From Mycobacterium sp. E787 (lineage in GTDB: Bacteria; Actinomycetota; Actinomycetes; Mycobacteriales; Mycobacteriaceae), in assembly GCF_001668725.1 (NCBI RefSeq), contig NZ_LZKL01000037.1, forward strand, positions 105,099-169,098: a stretch of 64,000 nt of DNA, in the 5' to 3' direction. Below are positions 48,816 to 57,202 of this stretch, one piece after another (the first letter of the stretch is position 1; the number at the start of each line of letters is the position of its first letter). The notes beneath the pieces were generated by a model, which saw only the letters and a list, made by a program, of their open reading frames with translations, ran no database searches and had not been told where the DNA came from. The position numbers were made by a program, and so were the translations under genes.

Positions 48816-49625
48816 ATGAACGCACCGCCGGCCAAGTACACGCACGGGCACCACGAGTCGGTGCTGCGCAGCCACCAGCGGCGCACGGCGCAGGACTCCG
48901 CGGCCTACCTGCTGCCGCACCTGAAGCCGGGGTTGTCGGTGCTCGACATCGGCTGCGGCCCCGGCACGATCACCGCCGACCTCGCCGAGCGGGTGGCGCC
49001 GGGAACGGTGCTGGCCGTCGACCAATCCACCGACGTCCTCGAGGTGGCCCGCGCCGAGATCGAGCGCCGCAAGCTCTCCAACGTCGCGTTCGCGACCGCC
49101 GACGTGCACCGGCTCGAGTTTCCCGACGACACCTTCGATGTCGTCCACGCGCACCAGGTTCTGCAGCACGTGGCCGATCCGGTCCGGGCGCTGGGCGAGA
49201 TGCGCCGCGTGTGCCGGCCCGGCGGAATCGTCGCGGCCCGCGACGCCGACTACGCCGGCTTCATCTGGTTTCCGCGGATCCCCGGGCTGGACCTATGGCT
49301 CGATCTCTACGGCAAGGTGCACCGCGCCAACGGCGGCGAACCGGATGCCGGCCGGCGGTTGCTGTCGTGGGCGCTGGCGGCCGGGTTCGACGACGTCACG
49401 CCGACGGGCAGCGTCTGGTGCTACGCGACGCCCGAAACCCGCGACTGGTGGGGCGGCATGTGGGCCGACCGGATCCTGCATTCGAATGTGGCCCGCGACC
49501 TGCTGACCCTGGGGCTGGCCACTCCTGACCAGCTCGAGGAGGTTGCGGCGGCGTGGCGGGCGTGGGCGGCGGCCCGGGACGGCTGGCTGTCCATGCCCCA
49601 CGGCGAAATTCTCTGCCGAGCGTAG
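48816..49625 (+). CDS. Class I SAM-dependent methyltransferase (UbiE/COQ5-like)
   Basis: A 269-residue methyltransferase. The SAM loop is VLDIGCGPGTI, with VLAVDQSTDVLEVAR and HAHQVLQHVADPVRALGEMR following. The ATG at 48816 (MNAPPAKYTHGHHESVL) lies seven bases after a TAAGCT hexamer, so a leaderless transcript is plausible; an upstream ATG at 48789 is in frame. Substrate unknown. Confidence 0.87.
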   Translation: MNAPPAKYTHGHHESVLRSHQRRTAQDSAAYLLPHLKPGLSVLDIGCGPGTITADLAERVAPGTVLAVDQSTDVLEVARAEIERRKLSNVAFATADVHRLEFPDDTFDVVHAHQVLQHVADPVRALGEMRRVCRPGGIVAARDADYAGFIWFPRIPGLDLWLDLYGKVHRANGGEPDAGRRLLSWALAAGFDDVTPTGSVWCYATPETRDWWGGMWADRILHSNVARDLLTLGLATPDQLEEVAAAWRAWAAARDGWLSMPHGEILCRA

Positions 49626-49699
49626 GGCGACAACGCCGTTTTCCCAGCTCAGGCAAGTGGTATTGGCATTCTCTTTTTTTGCAAGTACGTTATTCATCG

Positions 49700-51277
49700 A
49701 TGGATAACGCTGCTCAGACACCGTCGGGCATCCCGCTGCGGCCCGTGTACGGGCCGGCGGACAGAACCGCGGAACCACCGCCGCCCGGGGAGTTCCCCTT
49801 CACCCGGGGAAACTTCGCGTCCGGGTATCGGGGCAAGTTGTGGACCTTCCGGCAGTACTCCGGTTTCGGCACCGCCGAGGAATCCAACCGCCGGTATCGA
49901 TACCTGCTGGACCAGGGCGGGACGGGGCTGTCAGTGGCGCTCGACCTGCCCACCCAGTGCGGATATGACTCCGACGATCCGGACTTCGGCGAGGAGGTCG
50001 GCCGGGTCGGCGTCGCGGTGGACACCCTGGCCGACTTCGAGATCTTGTTCGACGGCATCCCACTGGACAAGCTCAGCACGAGCATGACGATCAACGGGAC
50101 GGCGGCGATCCTGCTGGCGTTCTACGTCGCCGCCGCCGAGAAGAAAGGGATACCGCGGGCGAAGCTCACCGGGACCATCCAGAACGACATCCTCAAGGAA
50201 TACGCCTCGCGCGGGACCTGGATCTGGCCGCCGGAGCCTTCGCTGCGGCTCATCGCCGACACCATCGAGTTCTGCGCGGCCGAGGTGCCCAGGTTCAACG
50301 CGATCTCGGTGGCCGGGGCGCACTTCCGCGACGCCGGGGCCAACGCCGTGCAAGAGATGGCGTTCACCCTGGCCGACGGCGTCACCTATTGCGACACCGT
50401 GGTCGAACGCGGCCGGATGACCATAGACCAGTTCGCGCCGCAGATCTCGTTCTTCTTCTACACCCACGGCGACTTCTTCGAGGAGGTCGCCAAATACCGT
50501 GCGGGACGGCGCCGTTGGGCGACGATCGTGCGGGAACGCTACGGTGCGGTGACGGACAAGGCGTCGATGTTCCGCTTCGGCTGCGTGTGCGGCGGCGCCT
50601 CCCTGTATGCCCCCCAGGCGCAGAACAACCTCGTTCGGGTCGCCTACGAGGCGATGGCGGCGGTGCTCGGCGGCGTCCAGTCGATGTTCACCGCGGCCTG
50701 GGACGAACCGTTCGCGCTGCCCACCGAGGAGTCCACCACGCTGGCGCTGCGCACCCAGCAGATCCTGGCCTACGAAACCGGTGTCGCCAGCGTCGCCGAC
50801 CCGCTGGGTGGCTCCTACTTCGTCGAGGCGCTCACCGACGCCACCGAGGCCCGCATCGTCGAGATCATGGACGACCTCGAACGCCACGGCGGCATGGTCA
50901 GCGCGATCGAGGACGGCTACCTGCAGGGCCTGATCGCCGACGAGGCCTTCCGCGTGCATCAGGACATCGAGGCGGGCACCCGCCCCGTCGTCGGGGTCAA
51001 CCGCTTCGTGACCGACGAACCGGAACCCGACGTGGTCAGCTACGAGCTCGACGCCGAGGGCCGCGACCTGCAGCTCAAGCGGCTCGCCAAGGTGAAGGCC
51101 GAAAGGGATTCGAGCGCAGTGCGATCCACGCTCGCGGAGTTGTCGCGGGACGCCGCAGGAACTGACAACCTGATGCACAAGCTGATCGACTGTGCCAATG
51201 CGTACTGCACCGTCGGTGAGATGGTTTCCGCGCTCAAAGGGGTGTGGGGCGAATTCCAGCAACCGGTGGTGTTTTAG
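49700..51277 (+). CDS. B12-dependent acyl-CoA mutase, large (substrate-binding) subunit
   Basis: A 525-residue (beta/alpha)8 subunit of the methylmalonyl-CoA mutase family, without a B12 domain; that is on the next gene. Matching it to P. shermanii MCM: Tyr89 (TFRQYSGFG) and Arg207 (KEYASRGTW), which hold the substrate carboxylate in MCM, are kept. His244 is kept, but Tyr243 is Ala (VAGAHFRDAG) and THRGYDSD becomes TQCGYDSD. This argues for a dicarboxyl-type acyl-CoA substrate with altered shape, not isobutyryl-CoA (Phe/Gln) or hydroxyisobutyryl-CoA (Ile/Gln). True substrate unknown. The ATG follows TATTCATCG closely. Confidence 0.92.
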   Translation: MDNAAQTPSGIPLRPVYGPADRTAEPPPPGEFPFTRGNFASGYRGKLWTFRQYSGFGTAEESNRRYRYLLDQGGTGLSVALDLPTQCGYDSDDPDFGEEVGRVGVAVDTLADFEILFDGIPLDKLSTSMTINGTAAILLAFYVAAAEKKGIPRAKLTGTIQNDILKEYASRGTWIWPPEPSLRLIADTIEFCAAEVPRFNAISVAGAHFRDAGANAVQEMAFTLADGVTYCDTVVERGRMTIDQFAPQISFFFYTHGDFFEEVAKYRAGRRRWATIVRERYGAVTDKASMFRFGCVCGGASLYAPQAQNNLVRVAYEAMAAVLGGVQSMFTAAWDEPFALPTEESTTLALRTQQILAYETGVASVADPLGGSYFVEALTDATEARIVEIMDDLERHGGMVSAIEDGYLQGLIADEAFRVHQDIEAGTRPVVGVNRFVTDEPEPDVVSYELDAEGRDLQLKRLAKVKAERDSSAVRSTLAELSRDAAGTDNLMHKLIDCANAYCTVGEMVSALKGVWGEFQQPVVF

Positions 51278-51709
51278 ATGGCGGTGCGGATCCTGGTGGC
51301 CAAGCCGGGCCTGGACGGTCATGATCGCGGCGCCAAGATCGTCGCGCGCACCCTGCGCGACGCCGGCTTCGAGGTGATCTACACCGGCATCCGGCAGCGC
51401 ATCGAAGACATCGCCTCGATCGCCGTCCAGGAGGACGTGGCCGTCGTCGGGCTGAGCATCCTGTCCGGTGCGCACCTGACGCTCACCGCGCGGACCATCG
51501 AGGCGTTGCGCGCCGCCGACGCCGCCGACATCGCCGTCGTCGTCGGCGGCACCATTCCGCACGCCGACGTGCCCAAGCTGCTGTCCGCCGGCGCCGCCGC
51601 GGTGTTCCCCACCGGCACACCGCTCGACGCACTCGTGCACGAGATCCGCGCACTGACCGGCACCCCCGAACCCGTTGCGGAAAAAGAGGAACAGTGCGCG
51701 TCGGAGTGA
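51278..51709 (+). CDS. B12-dependent acyl-CoA mutase, small (cobalamin-binding) subunit
   Basis: A 143-residue Rossmann-like cobalamin-binding domain. DGHDRGAKI carries the Asp-x-His-x-x-Gly motif whose His coordinates cobalt, and VVGLSILSGAH and VVVGGTIPHAD form the nucleotide-tail pocket. It begins right after the large-subunit stop and the two must assemble together. This split form is like isobutyryl-CoA mutase; the next gene overlaps by 16 bases. Confidence 0.94.
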   Translation: MAVRILVAKPGLDGHDRGAKIVARTLRDAGFEVIYTGIRQRIEDIASIAVQEDVAVVGLSILSGAHLTLTARTIEALRAADAADIAVVVGGTIPHADVPKLLSAGAAAVFPTGTPLDALVHEIRALTGTPEPVAEKEEQCASE

Positions 51710-52650
51710 TGATCGGCGCCGAGCGTGGCGACATGGCCCGCAAGGTGCACAAGCTGGTGTCTGACATCGAATGGGCCGAGGCCGCGGGTCTGGACACCGC
51801 ATGGATGCCGCAGGTGCCCGACGACTTCGACTGCCTGACCATGGTCTCGCTGATGGCCGCGCACAGCTCGCGCATCGAGCTCGGCACCGCGGTGGTGCCG
51901 CTTCAGGCCCAGCATCCCGTTGCCCTTGCCCGCCAAGCGCTCTCGACGCACGCGGTGGCCGGCGGGCGGTTGGCGCTGGGCGTCGGACCGTCGCACCACT
52001 GGATCATCCGCGACATGCTCGGTTTGCCCTATGAGAAGCCGGCCGCCTACACCCGCGACTACCTGCAGGTGCTGGGCGCCGCCATCGCCGGGCCGGGACC
52101 GGTTGACGTGGAGAACGATTCGTTCACGGTGCACAACCCGTTGGCGATCGGCGCCGACAGCCCGATGCCGGTGCTGGTCGCCGCGCTGGGCCCGGTGATG
52201 CTGCAGCTTGCCGGTGAACTCGCCGACGGCACCGTGTTGTGGATGGCCGACGAGCGCGCGATCGGTGATCACATCGCGCCGAAGATCACCAAGGCCGCCG
52301 CGGATGCCGGCCGTCCCGCGCCGCGGATCGTCGCGGGCATCCCCGTATGCCTCTGTGCGCCTGCACAAGTCGACGAGGCCAAGCAGCGGGCCAACCGCAT
52401 CCTCGGCGAGGCCGAGGTGTCGCCCAACTATCAGCGCCTGCTGGAACGCGGCGACGCCCGCGATGTCGGCGATCTGTGTGCGGCCGGTGACGAGGAGGCC
52501 ATCTTGGCCAGGATGCGCCGCTTCGCCGACGCCGGGGTGACGGACCTGTCGGTGCGGCTACTGCCCATCGGTGACAACCGGGACGAGCTGGTCGCTTCCA
52601 AGCGCCGCACCCGCGAAATGATCGCCTCGCTTGCCGCGGAATTGCGTTGA
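51694..52650 (+). CDS. LLM-class F420-dependent oxidoreductase (TIGR03564-like)
   Basis: A 318-residue flavin/F420 TIM-barrel enzyme. MRVGVMIGAERGDMA starts at a GTG inside the mutase gene, and the conserved ARQALSTHAVAGGRLALGVG and SHHWIIRDMLG follow; PMPVLVAALGPVMLQLAGE lies later. Mycobacterial LLM enzymes use F420H2 to reduce C=C, nitro or ketone groups. In this operon it probably prepares the acyl-CoA for the mutase or acts after it. The TIGR03564 assignment is from pattern memory. Confidence 0.87.
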   Translation: MRVGVMIGAERGDMARKVHKLVSDIEWAEAAGLDTAWMPQVPDDFDCLTMVSLMAAHSSRIELGTAVVPLQAQHPVALARQALSTHAVAGGRLALGVGPSHHWIIRDMLGLPYEKPAAYTRDYLQVLGAAIAGPGPVDVENDSFTVHNPLAIGADSPMPVLVAALGPVMLQLAGELADGTVLWMADERAIGDHIAPKITKAAADAGRPAPRIVAGIPVCLCAPAQVDEAKQRANRILGEAEVSPNYQRLLERGDARDVGDLCAAGDEEAILARMRRFADAGVTDLSVRLLPIGDNRDELVASKRRTREMIASLAAELR

Positions 52651-53687
52651 CTGGCAGCAACACCGGGCCGCTCGCGGGGATACGCATCCTCGAGGTCGGC
52701 ACCATGCTGGCGGGTCCGTACGCCACCATGCTGCTCGCCGACCTCGGCGCCGAAGTCACCAAGATCGAGCCGCGCGGCGGGGAGATCTCCCGCGGCGTCG
52801 GCGCCAGCTACTTCGCCAGCCTCAACCGCAACAAGTCCAGCGTCACGTTGGACCTGAATTCCGAAGCGGGACAGCGAAAGCTGGGTGAGCTGGTCGCCGA
52901 ATCGCACGCGCTGCTGGTGAACCTGAAGCCGTCGGCCATCCGGCGGCTCGGCCTCACCTACGACGAGCTACGACGGCACAACGAGCGCATCGTCTGCGTT
53001 GCGATCACCGGGTTCGGCCTGTACGGCGGCGACGACCCGGCTTTCGATTATGTGGTTCAGGCGGGAGTCGGCACCGCCGCCCTGACCGGCGACCCGGACG
53101 GCCCACCGACACTGCCCGGCTATTCATCGGCCGACAATTCCACCGGAATGTGCGCCGCACTGGGGCTGTTGGCCAAGATTGTCTCCGGCACTGGCGGCCA
53201 GGTGGACGTGTCGCTGCGCGACGTGATGCTCTCGCAGCTCAACTACCACGCGTCGGCCTACCTCAACAACGGCGTCGAGCCACAGCGCCGGCCCAACGGG
53301 GCTCACTCGTATTACGTTCCGGCACAGCTCTTTCCCACCGCGGAAGGGTATCTGGCGCTGTTCATCACGCACGACGGTTTCTGGAAGTCGTTCGCCGCCG
53401 AGGCGGGCATCGGCGGATTCGAAACCATGGCCGAACGGGTTGCCCGCCGCGACGAGGTGCTGGCGGTCGTCACGGCGATGCTGGCGACCGACACCGCCGC
53501 CGGCTGGGAACGGCGACTGCGCCCCCTGGGCGTTCCGGCCGCGGCCGTCAGGACGCTGCCCGAGGCGCTGAAGGCGACACCGGAAGTGGTTGTGACCGCG
53601 GGTGATTTCCGCCTGGTCGGCAGCCCGATCCGCGTGTCGGGCTACGAGCCCGACTACCGGCCCCCGCCGGAACTAGCCGAGGGCTGA
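52647..53687 (+). CDS. Class III CoA-transferase (CaiB/Frc family)
   Basis: A 346-residue CoA-transferase. RILEVGTMLAGPYATMLLADLGAEVTKIE is the typical N-terminal region (in pieces ILEVGTMLAGPYATMLLADL, GAEVTKIEP). The catalytic Asp is probably in SSADNSTGM near 168, and QVDVSLRD and FDYVVQAGVG are family blocks. Class III enzymes move CoA between carboxylic acids without a free intermediate. The rare TTG start at 52647 overlaps the LLM stop by 4 bases. The 3' end overlaps the convergent LysR gene by 15 bases. Confidence 0.9.
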   Translation: MTGSNTGPLAGIRILEVGTMLAGPYATMLLADLGAEVTKIEPRGGEISRGVGASYFASLNRNKSSVTLDLNSEAGQRKLGELVAESHALLVNLKPSAIRRLGLTYDELRRHNERIVCVAITGFGLYGGDDPAFDYVVQAGVGTAALTGDPDGPPTLPGYSSADNSTGMCAALGLLAKIVSGTGGQVDVSLRDVMLSQLNYHASAYLNNGVEPQRRPNGAHSYYVPAQLFPTAEGYLALFITHDGFWKSFAAEAGIGGFETMAERVARRDEVLAVVTAMLATDTAAGWERRLRPLGVPAAAVRTLPEALKATPEVVVTAGDFRLVGSPIRVSGYEPDYRPPPELAEG

Positions 53688-54587
53688 AGCGGGCGGCCCG
53701 GTGAGGTGGGCCTCGGCGAGTTTGCGAAAAGCCGAAACGAGACGGCCACGGTCGCCGGCGCGCGTCGCCAGAACGACATGGCAGGGCTCGACGCCCTTCA
53801 ACGGGACCGTGGTGATGTCAGGCCGCAACGCGTTGCCGTGGAAGCCGGCCGTGATGGCTACCGCCTGCCCGGAGGCGATGACTTCGAACTTGTCCTCGAG
53901 CGCGTCGATGAACGGCCCATCGGGCGCTCGGCGCCCGTCCGGGCGGGGATCGATGCGCCAGAAGGCACTCCACGCCGGGTCGGAATCGCGGACCCGCGGC
54001 ATCGGGTCATCGGCGATGTCGTCGAGAGTCACAAAATCCCGGCCGGCCAGGCGGTGGTCGACTGACAGCGCGAGCATCCGGGGCTCGTCGTAGAGGATGG
54101 TCACGTGCAGTCCGTCGGTGGGAAACGGCAGCCGGGTCACCACCGCGTCCACCCGATGCCCGAGCAATGCATCGAGGGCCTGGCCCCAATGCAGGTGCGA
54201 CACTTGCACTTCGGCGTCCGGGTGCTCGCGGCGCAGCTCGCGCACCGCCGGAGTGACGATCATCCCGGTCGTGTAGCCGATCGTGATGCGGCTGGGCTGC
54301 CCTGCGGCCCGGGCCTGGGCGGCGGCCTGCGCGGCGCTGCGCAGCAGGGCCCTGGCTCGGGGCAGAAACACCTCTCCGGCCTCCGTGAGGCGGGTGCCTT
54401 GTGGCGTGCGATCCAACAGCCGAACACCCAGCTGTTGCTCGAGTCGCCGGATCTGGCGACTCAACGACGGCTGCGCGACGCGCAGCGCGCTCGCGGCGCG
54501 GCCGAAGTGCCGATGCTCGGCCACCACCACGAAATATCCGACCAGCCGCAGGTCCAGATCGATCATTGGCGATGCCGGCGCGGTCAT
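53673..54587 (-). CDS. LysR family transcriptional regulator
   Basis: A 304-residue LysR regulator. The HTH has LVGYFVVVAEHRHFGRAASA and VAQPSLSRQIRRLEQQLG. The effector domain follows, with TIGYTTGMIVTPAVREL. The ATG at 54587 is chosen; ATG at 54566 is possible. It is divergent from the NAD-epimerase-like gene, 166 bases away, and could regulate it or the island. Effector unknown. Confidence 0.9.
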   Translation of the reverse strand: MTAPASPMIDLDLRLVGYFVVVAEHRHFGRAASALRVAQPSLSRQIRRLEQQLGVRLLDRTPQGTRLTEAGEVFLPRARALLRSAAQAAAQARAAGQPSRITIGYTTGMIVTPAVRELRREHPDAEVQVSHLHWGQALDALLGHRVDAVVTRLPFPTDGLHVTILYDEPRMLALSVDHRLAGRDFVTLDDIADDPMPRVRDSDPAWSAFWRIDPRPDGRRAPDGPFIDALEDKFEVIASGQAVAITAGFHGNALRPDITTVPLKGVEPCHVVLATRAGDRGRLVSAFRKLAEAHLTGPPASALG

Positions 54588-54753
54588 GCCGACAGTGTAA
54601 CCGTCGGGCATCCCGTCCAATGCCGCGATTGCCCAATTGACGTGCGGTGATGCTTATTCCGTATCGCGCCATCCGGAATAGGTCTTGGACGCCCGGCCCG
54701 GCCCGGTCGTTGACTTGGTGTCGCGAATGTCAACGCAATCGAAGGGACCATCC

Positions 54754-55647
54754 ATGCATGTCTTCGTGACCGGCGCGACCGGACACATCGGTTCGGCCGT
54801 CGTCGACGAACTCCTGGAAGCCGGGCATCATGTCGCCGGCCTGGCCCGCTCCGACGAGTCCGCCGCCGCGTTGGCGGCGAAGGGCGTCAGCGTGCACCGG
54901 GGCGATCTCGACGACCTCGATGGCCTGCGGCAAGCCGCGGCGTCGGCAGACGGCGTCATTCACCTCGCCTTCAAGCACGCCTGGGATGACTTCGCGGGCG
55001 CCGCCCAGGCCGATCTCTGCGCCGTCGAGGCCATGGGTGAGGCGCTCGTCGGCACCGACAAGCCGTTCGTGAGCACCTCGGGAACTCTCTTGCTCTCCTT
55101 TACCGCGCCGGGGCGCCTGGCGACCGAACGCGACACATTGCCCGCAGGACCCCGGATCGACTCGGAGAACGCGGTGATCGCCATGGCCGAGCGCGGGGTG
55201 CGTTCCTCGGTCATCCGGCTCTCGCCGTTGGTGCACAGCAACCTGGACCACCATGGCTTCGCCCACCACCTGATCAAGACCGCCCGCGACAGCGGCAAGT
55301 CGGCGTACATCGGCGACGGCTCCAACCGCTGGCCCGGGTTGCACACGCTCGACGCCGCCCGCCTGTACCGGCTGGCCCTCGAAAACGCTCCCGCGGGAAC
55401 GCGATTGCACGGGGTTGCCGACCAGGGAGTGCCGTTCCGCGAGATCGCCGGCGTCATCGCCCGCCACCTGGATGTCCCGGCCGTCAGCATCCCCGCCGAA
55501 GAAGCCGGCCATTTCGGCTTTCTCGCACTCTTCGCATCGCTGGACAACCCGACGTCGAGCGCGTTGACGCAAGAACTGCTGGACTGGAAGCCCGAATGGC
55601 CCGGTCTGCTGGAGGATCTCGATGCCGGCCATTACTTCGGCGAGTGA
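54754..55647 (+). CDS. NAD(P)-dependent epimerase/dehydratase-like (extended SDR) protein
   Basis: A 297-residue extended/atypical SDR. TGATGHIGSAVVDELL at 6-21 is the cofactor loop; the usual active-site Tyr is missing from its normal place (FVSTSGTLLLSFTAPGRLATE), so it is an atypical member, perhaps a reductase. The start at 54754 has GAAGGGA before it. The LysR gene is divergent. Its stop overlaps the next gene by GTGA. Confidence 0.85.
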   Translation: MHVFVTGATGHIGSAVVDELLEAGHHVAGLARSDESAAALAAKGVSVHRGDLDDLDGLRQAAASADGVIHLAFKHAWDDFAGAAQADLCAVEAMGEALVGTDKPFVSTSGTLLLSFTAPGRLATERDTLPAGPRIDSENAVIAMAERGVRSSVIRLSPLVHSNLDHHGFAHHLIKTARDSGKSAYIGDGSNRWPGLHTLDAARLYRLALENAPAGTRLHGVADQGVPFREIAGVIARHLDVPAVSIPAEEAGHFGFLALFASLDNPTSSALTQELLDWKPEWPGLLEDLDAGHYFGE

Positions 55648-56426
55648 GCGGCGCCGTGGCTAACCCCGTGGTCGACGCCGCCCGCGCGGCGTTGGGACCG
55701 GTTGGCGTATGCCTCCCGGTCTCCTTCACCGACAACCCGCACGCCGATCTGCAGCGTGCGGCCGCCGGCCGGCTGGAAGACGCCGGATACCGCGCCGTCT
55801 GGACTAATGAGGTCATCGGCAAGGACGCCCTGGTGCAACTGGGCATGCTGCTGTCCGCCACCGAGAGGATGGCGTTCGGCACCTGCATCGCGAACATCTG
55901 GGCCCGCCCGGCGCAGACCATGCATGCCGCGGCCGCGCAACTGGCTCAGGCCTACCCGGGCCGGTTCGTGCTGGGCCTCGGCGTCGGCTACCCGGAACAG
56001 GCGGCCAGCGTCGGCCGGGATTTCGGCAGCCCGTTGGCCACCATGCGCGACTACGTGAACCGGATGGACAGCCCCACCTGGCCGTCGGCGCCCGACGCAC
56101 CCTACCCGAAGATCATCGCCGCCAACGGCCCGAAAATGCTTGCGCTGGCGGGTGATATCGCCGACGGGGCGCTGCCGGCCATGCTGCCCGCACAGTTCAC
56201 CACACAGGCCCGGCGGACGTTGGGGCCGGACAAGCTCCTGGTCGTCGGCGTGTCCGTAGTCGGCGACCCGATCGACTCGGCGGCCATTGCCGCTCAAGTG
56301 CATGAGCAGCTGACCGCCGGCGCCGACCACGTCACGCTCCTGCCGCCGATCGGAATCGAGTTCGGCTCTGGCATAGAGCAACTCGAGCGGTTAGCTCCTG
56401 CGCTCGCTGCGCTGCCCGGCCGCTAG
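55644..56426 (+). CDS. LLM-class F420-dependent oxidoreductase-like protein
   Basis: A 260-residue LLM TIM-barrel protein, shorter than typical (about 300). ANIWARPAQTMHAAAAQLAQ and YPGRFVLGLGVGYP are typical. It begins at a GTG that overlaps the stop of the epimerase-like gene (GTGA); a GTG at 55656 is in frame. Its product partner in the pathway is not identified. Ends 4 bases past the start of the convergent gene's stop. Confidence 0.85.
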   Translation: MSGAVANPVVDAARAALGPVGVCLPVSFTDNPHADLQRAAAGRLEDAGYRAVWTNEVIGKDALVQLGMLLSATERMAFGTCIANIWARPAQTMHAAAAQLAQAYPGRFVLGLGVGYPEQAASVGRDFGSPLATMRDYVNRMDSPTWPSAPDAPYPKIIAANGPKMLALAGDIADGALPAMLPAQFTTQARRTLGPDKLLVVGVSVVGDPIDSAAIAAQVHEQLTAGADHVTLLPPIGIEFGSGIEQLERLAPALAALPGR

Positions 56427-56737
56427 CCGCCGCACTCGATGGTCGTTTCGAGCAGTCGCGGGACGGGCGCGGGATCCAGCAGCAGAGCATCGGACATGTG
56501 CAGCTGGCCGGCGTTGGCGATCATGTTGTCCAGGATGGCCTGCAGGTCGTCGCCCTCGAGCTCGTAGATGGCGACATACGGGCCCTGCCCGTCTACCGGC
56601 CGCAGCCGGCGTGCCGCGACGATTCCGTCGAGCGCCAGCAGTTCGGGGATGTGTACTTCGTCGTACCAGGTGTTGTACTCCTGCTCGCGCTCGGGCGAAC
56701 TGGGCCGACTCTCCACAAGCATGATGCCCTTAGCCAT
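56423..56737 (-). CDS. EthD/DUF4286-like ferredoxin-fold small protein
   Basis: A 104-residue dimeric alpha/beta-barrel type protein, with the signature YNTWYDEVHIPELLALDGIVAARRLRP (in pieces YNTWYDEVHIPELLALDG, IVAARRLRP) and PYVAIYELEGDD. Such proteins resemble EthD and antibiotic-biosynthesis monooxygenases, and often sit in steroid or hydrocarbon degradation clusters. The ATG at 56737 is well placed after GAGAGG. Likely co-transcribed with the ferredoxin gene, 19 bases upstream on the same strand. Confidence 0.85.
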   Translation of the reverse strand: MAKGIMLVESRPSSPEREQEYNTWYDEVHIPELLALDGIVAARRLRPVDGQGPYVAIYELEGDDLQAILDNMIANAGQLHMSDALLLDPAPVPRLLETTIECGG

Positions 56738-56756
56738 CGCGGCCACCTCTCCGTAG

Positions 56757-57125
56757 CTACTCGTAGCGCACCGTGACCGAATCCGTATCGGGCACGCCCT
56801 GGCACGTCAAAATGTAGCCCTCGGCCACTTCGTCCTCGTCGAGAGCGTCGTTGACCCGCATGGTCGCGTGGCCTTCCTCGAGCCGGGCCATGCACGTGCC
56901 GCAGTTGCCGGCCTCGCAACTGAAGGGCGGTTCGAGGCCGGCCCGTCGCGCGCTCTCCAACAGCGTCTCGCCGGGAACCCGTGGCACCGTCACCTTCTTG
57001 CGGTCGAGGTGGATCGTCACCGTGCCGACCTCGGCGCCGTCCGTGGATGCGGGATCTGCCACCCGTGGAGTCTCCTCGATGATCATGGTGACCGTCACCT
57101 CGACCGCCCCCTCTCGCATTTGCAT
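56757..57125 (-). CDS. Plant-type 2Fe-2S ferredoxin
   Basis: A 122-residue ferredoxin. Cysteine ligands are in CEAGNCGTC and TCQGVP. The sequence resembles the C-terminal ferredoxin domain of KshB-type steroid hydroxylase reductases (RAGLEPPFSCEAGNCGTC), but here it stands alone, so it must use a separate reductase. The ATG at 57125 is five bases from a -10 box TATAGT, indicating a leaderless mRNA; the Fe-S domain itself starts near residue 30. A palindromic operator sits immediately upstream of that box. Confidence 0.9.
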   Translation of the reverse strand: MQMREGAVEVTVTMIIEETPRVADPASTDGAEVGTVTIHLDRKKVTVPRVPGETLLESARRAGLEPPFSCEAGNCGTCMARLEEGHATMRVNDALDEDEVAEGYILTCQGVPDTDSVTVRYE

Positions 57126-57130
57126 TCTTC

Positions 57131-57136
57131 ACTATA
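57131..57136 (-). promoter_or_regulatory. -10 element for the ferredoxin gene
   Basis: Read on the minus strand the hexamer is TATAGT, ending five bases before the ATG at 57125. It abuts the operator at 57137-57151, so a bound repressor would cover the promoter spacer. Confidence 0.6.
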
Positions 57137-57151
57137 GAGAATACTATTCTC
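57137..57151. promoter_or_regulatory. Palindromic operator, ferredoxin / acyl-CoA synthetase
   Basis: GAGAATACTATTCTC is a perfect palindrome with a one-base centre. It lies in the divergent promoter region, 12 bases from the ferredoxin start. A near-identical copy lies at 62320-62334. Probably a TetR-type site for a regulator encoded elsewhere; no TetR gene occurs in the island. Confidence 0.7.
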
Positions 57152-57202
57152 ACAGAGCGATAGGGTCTTCTCAGACGTGGTGGACTGCTGGAAGGAACGG
57201 AC

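Noticed and set aside
49626..49699. A third GAGAATA operator upstream of the mutase
   Set aside because: Only a half-site-like ATTCTC is present without a matching arm, so it was not called.
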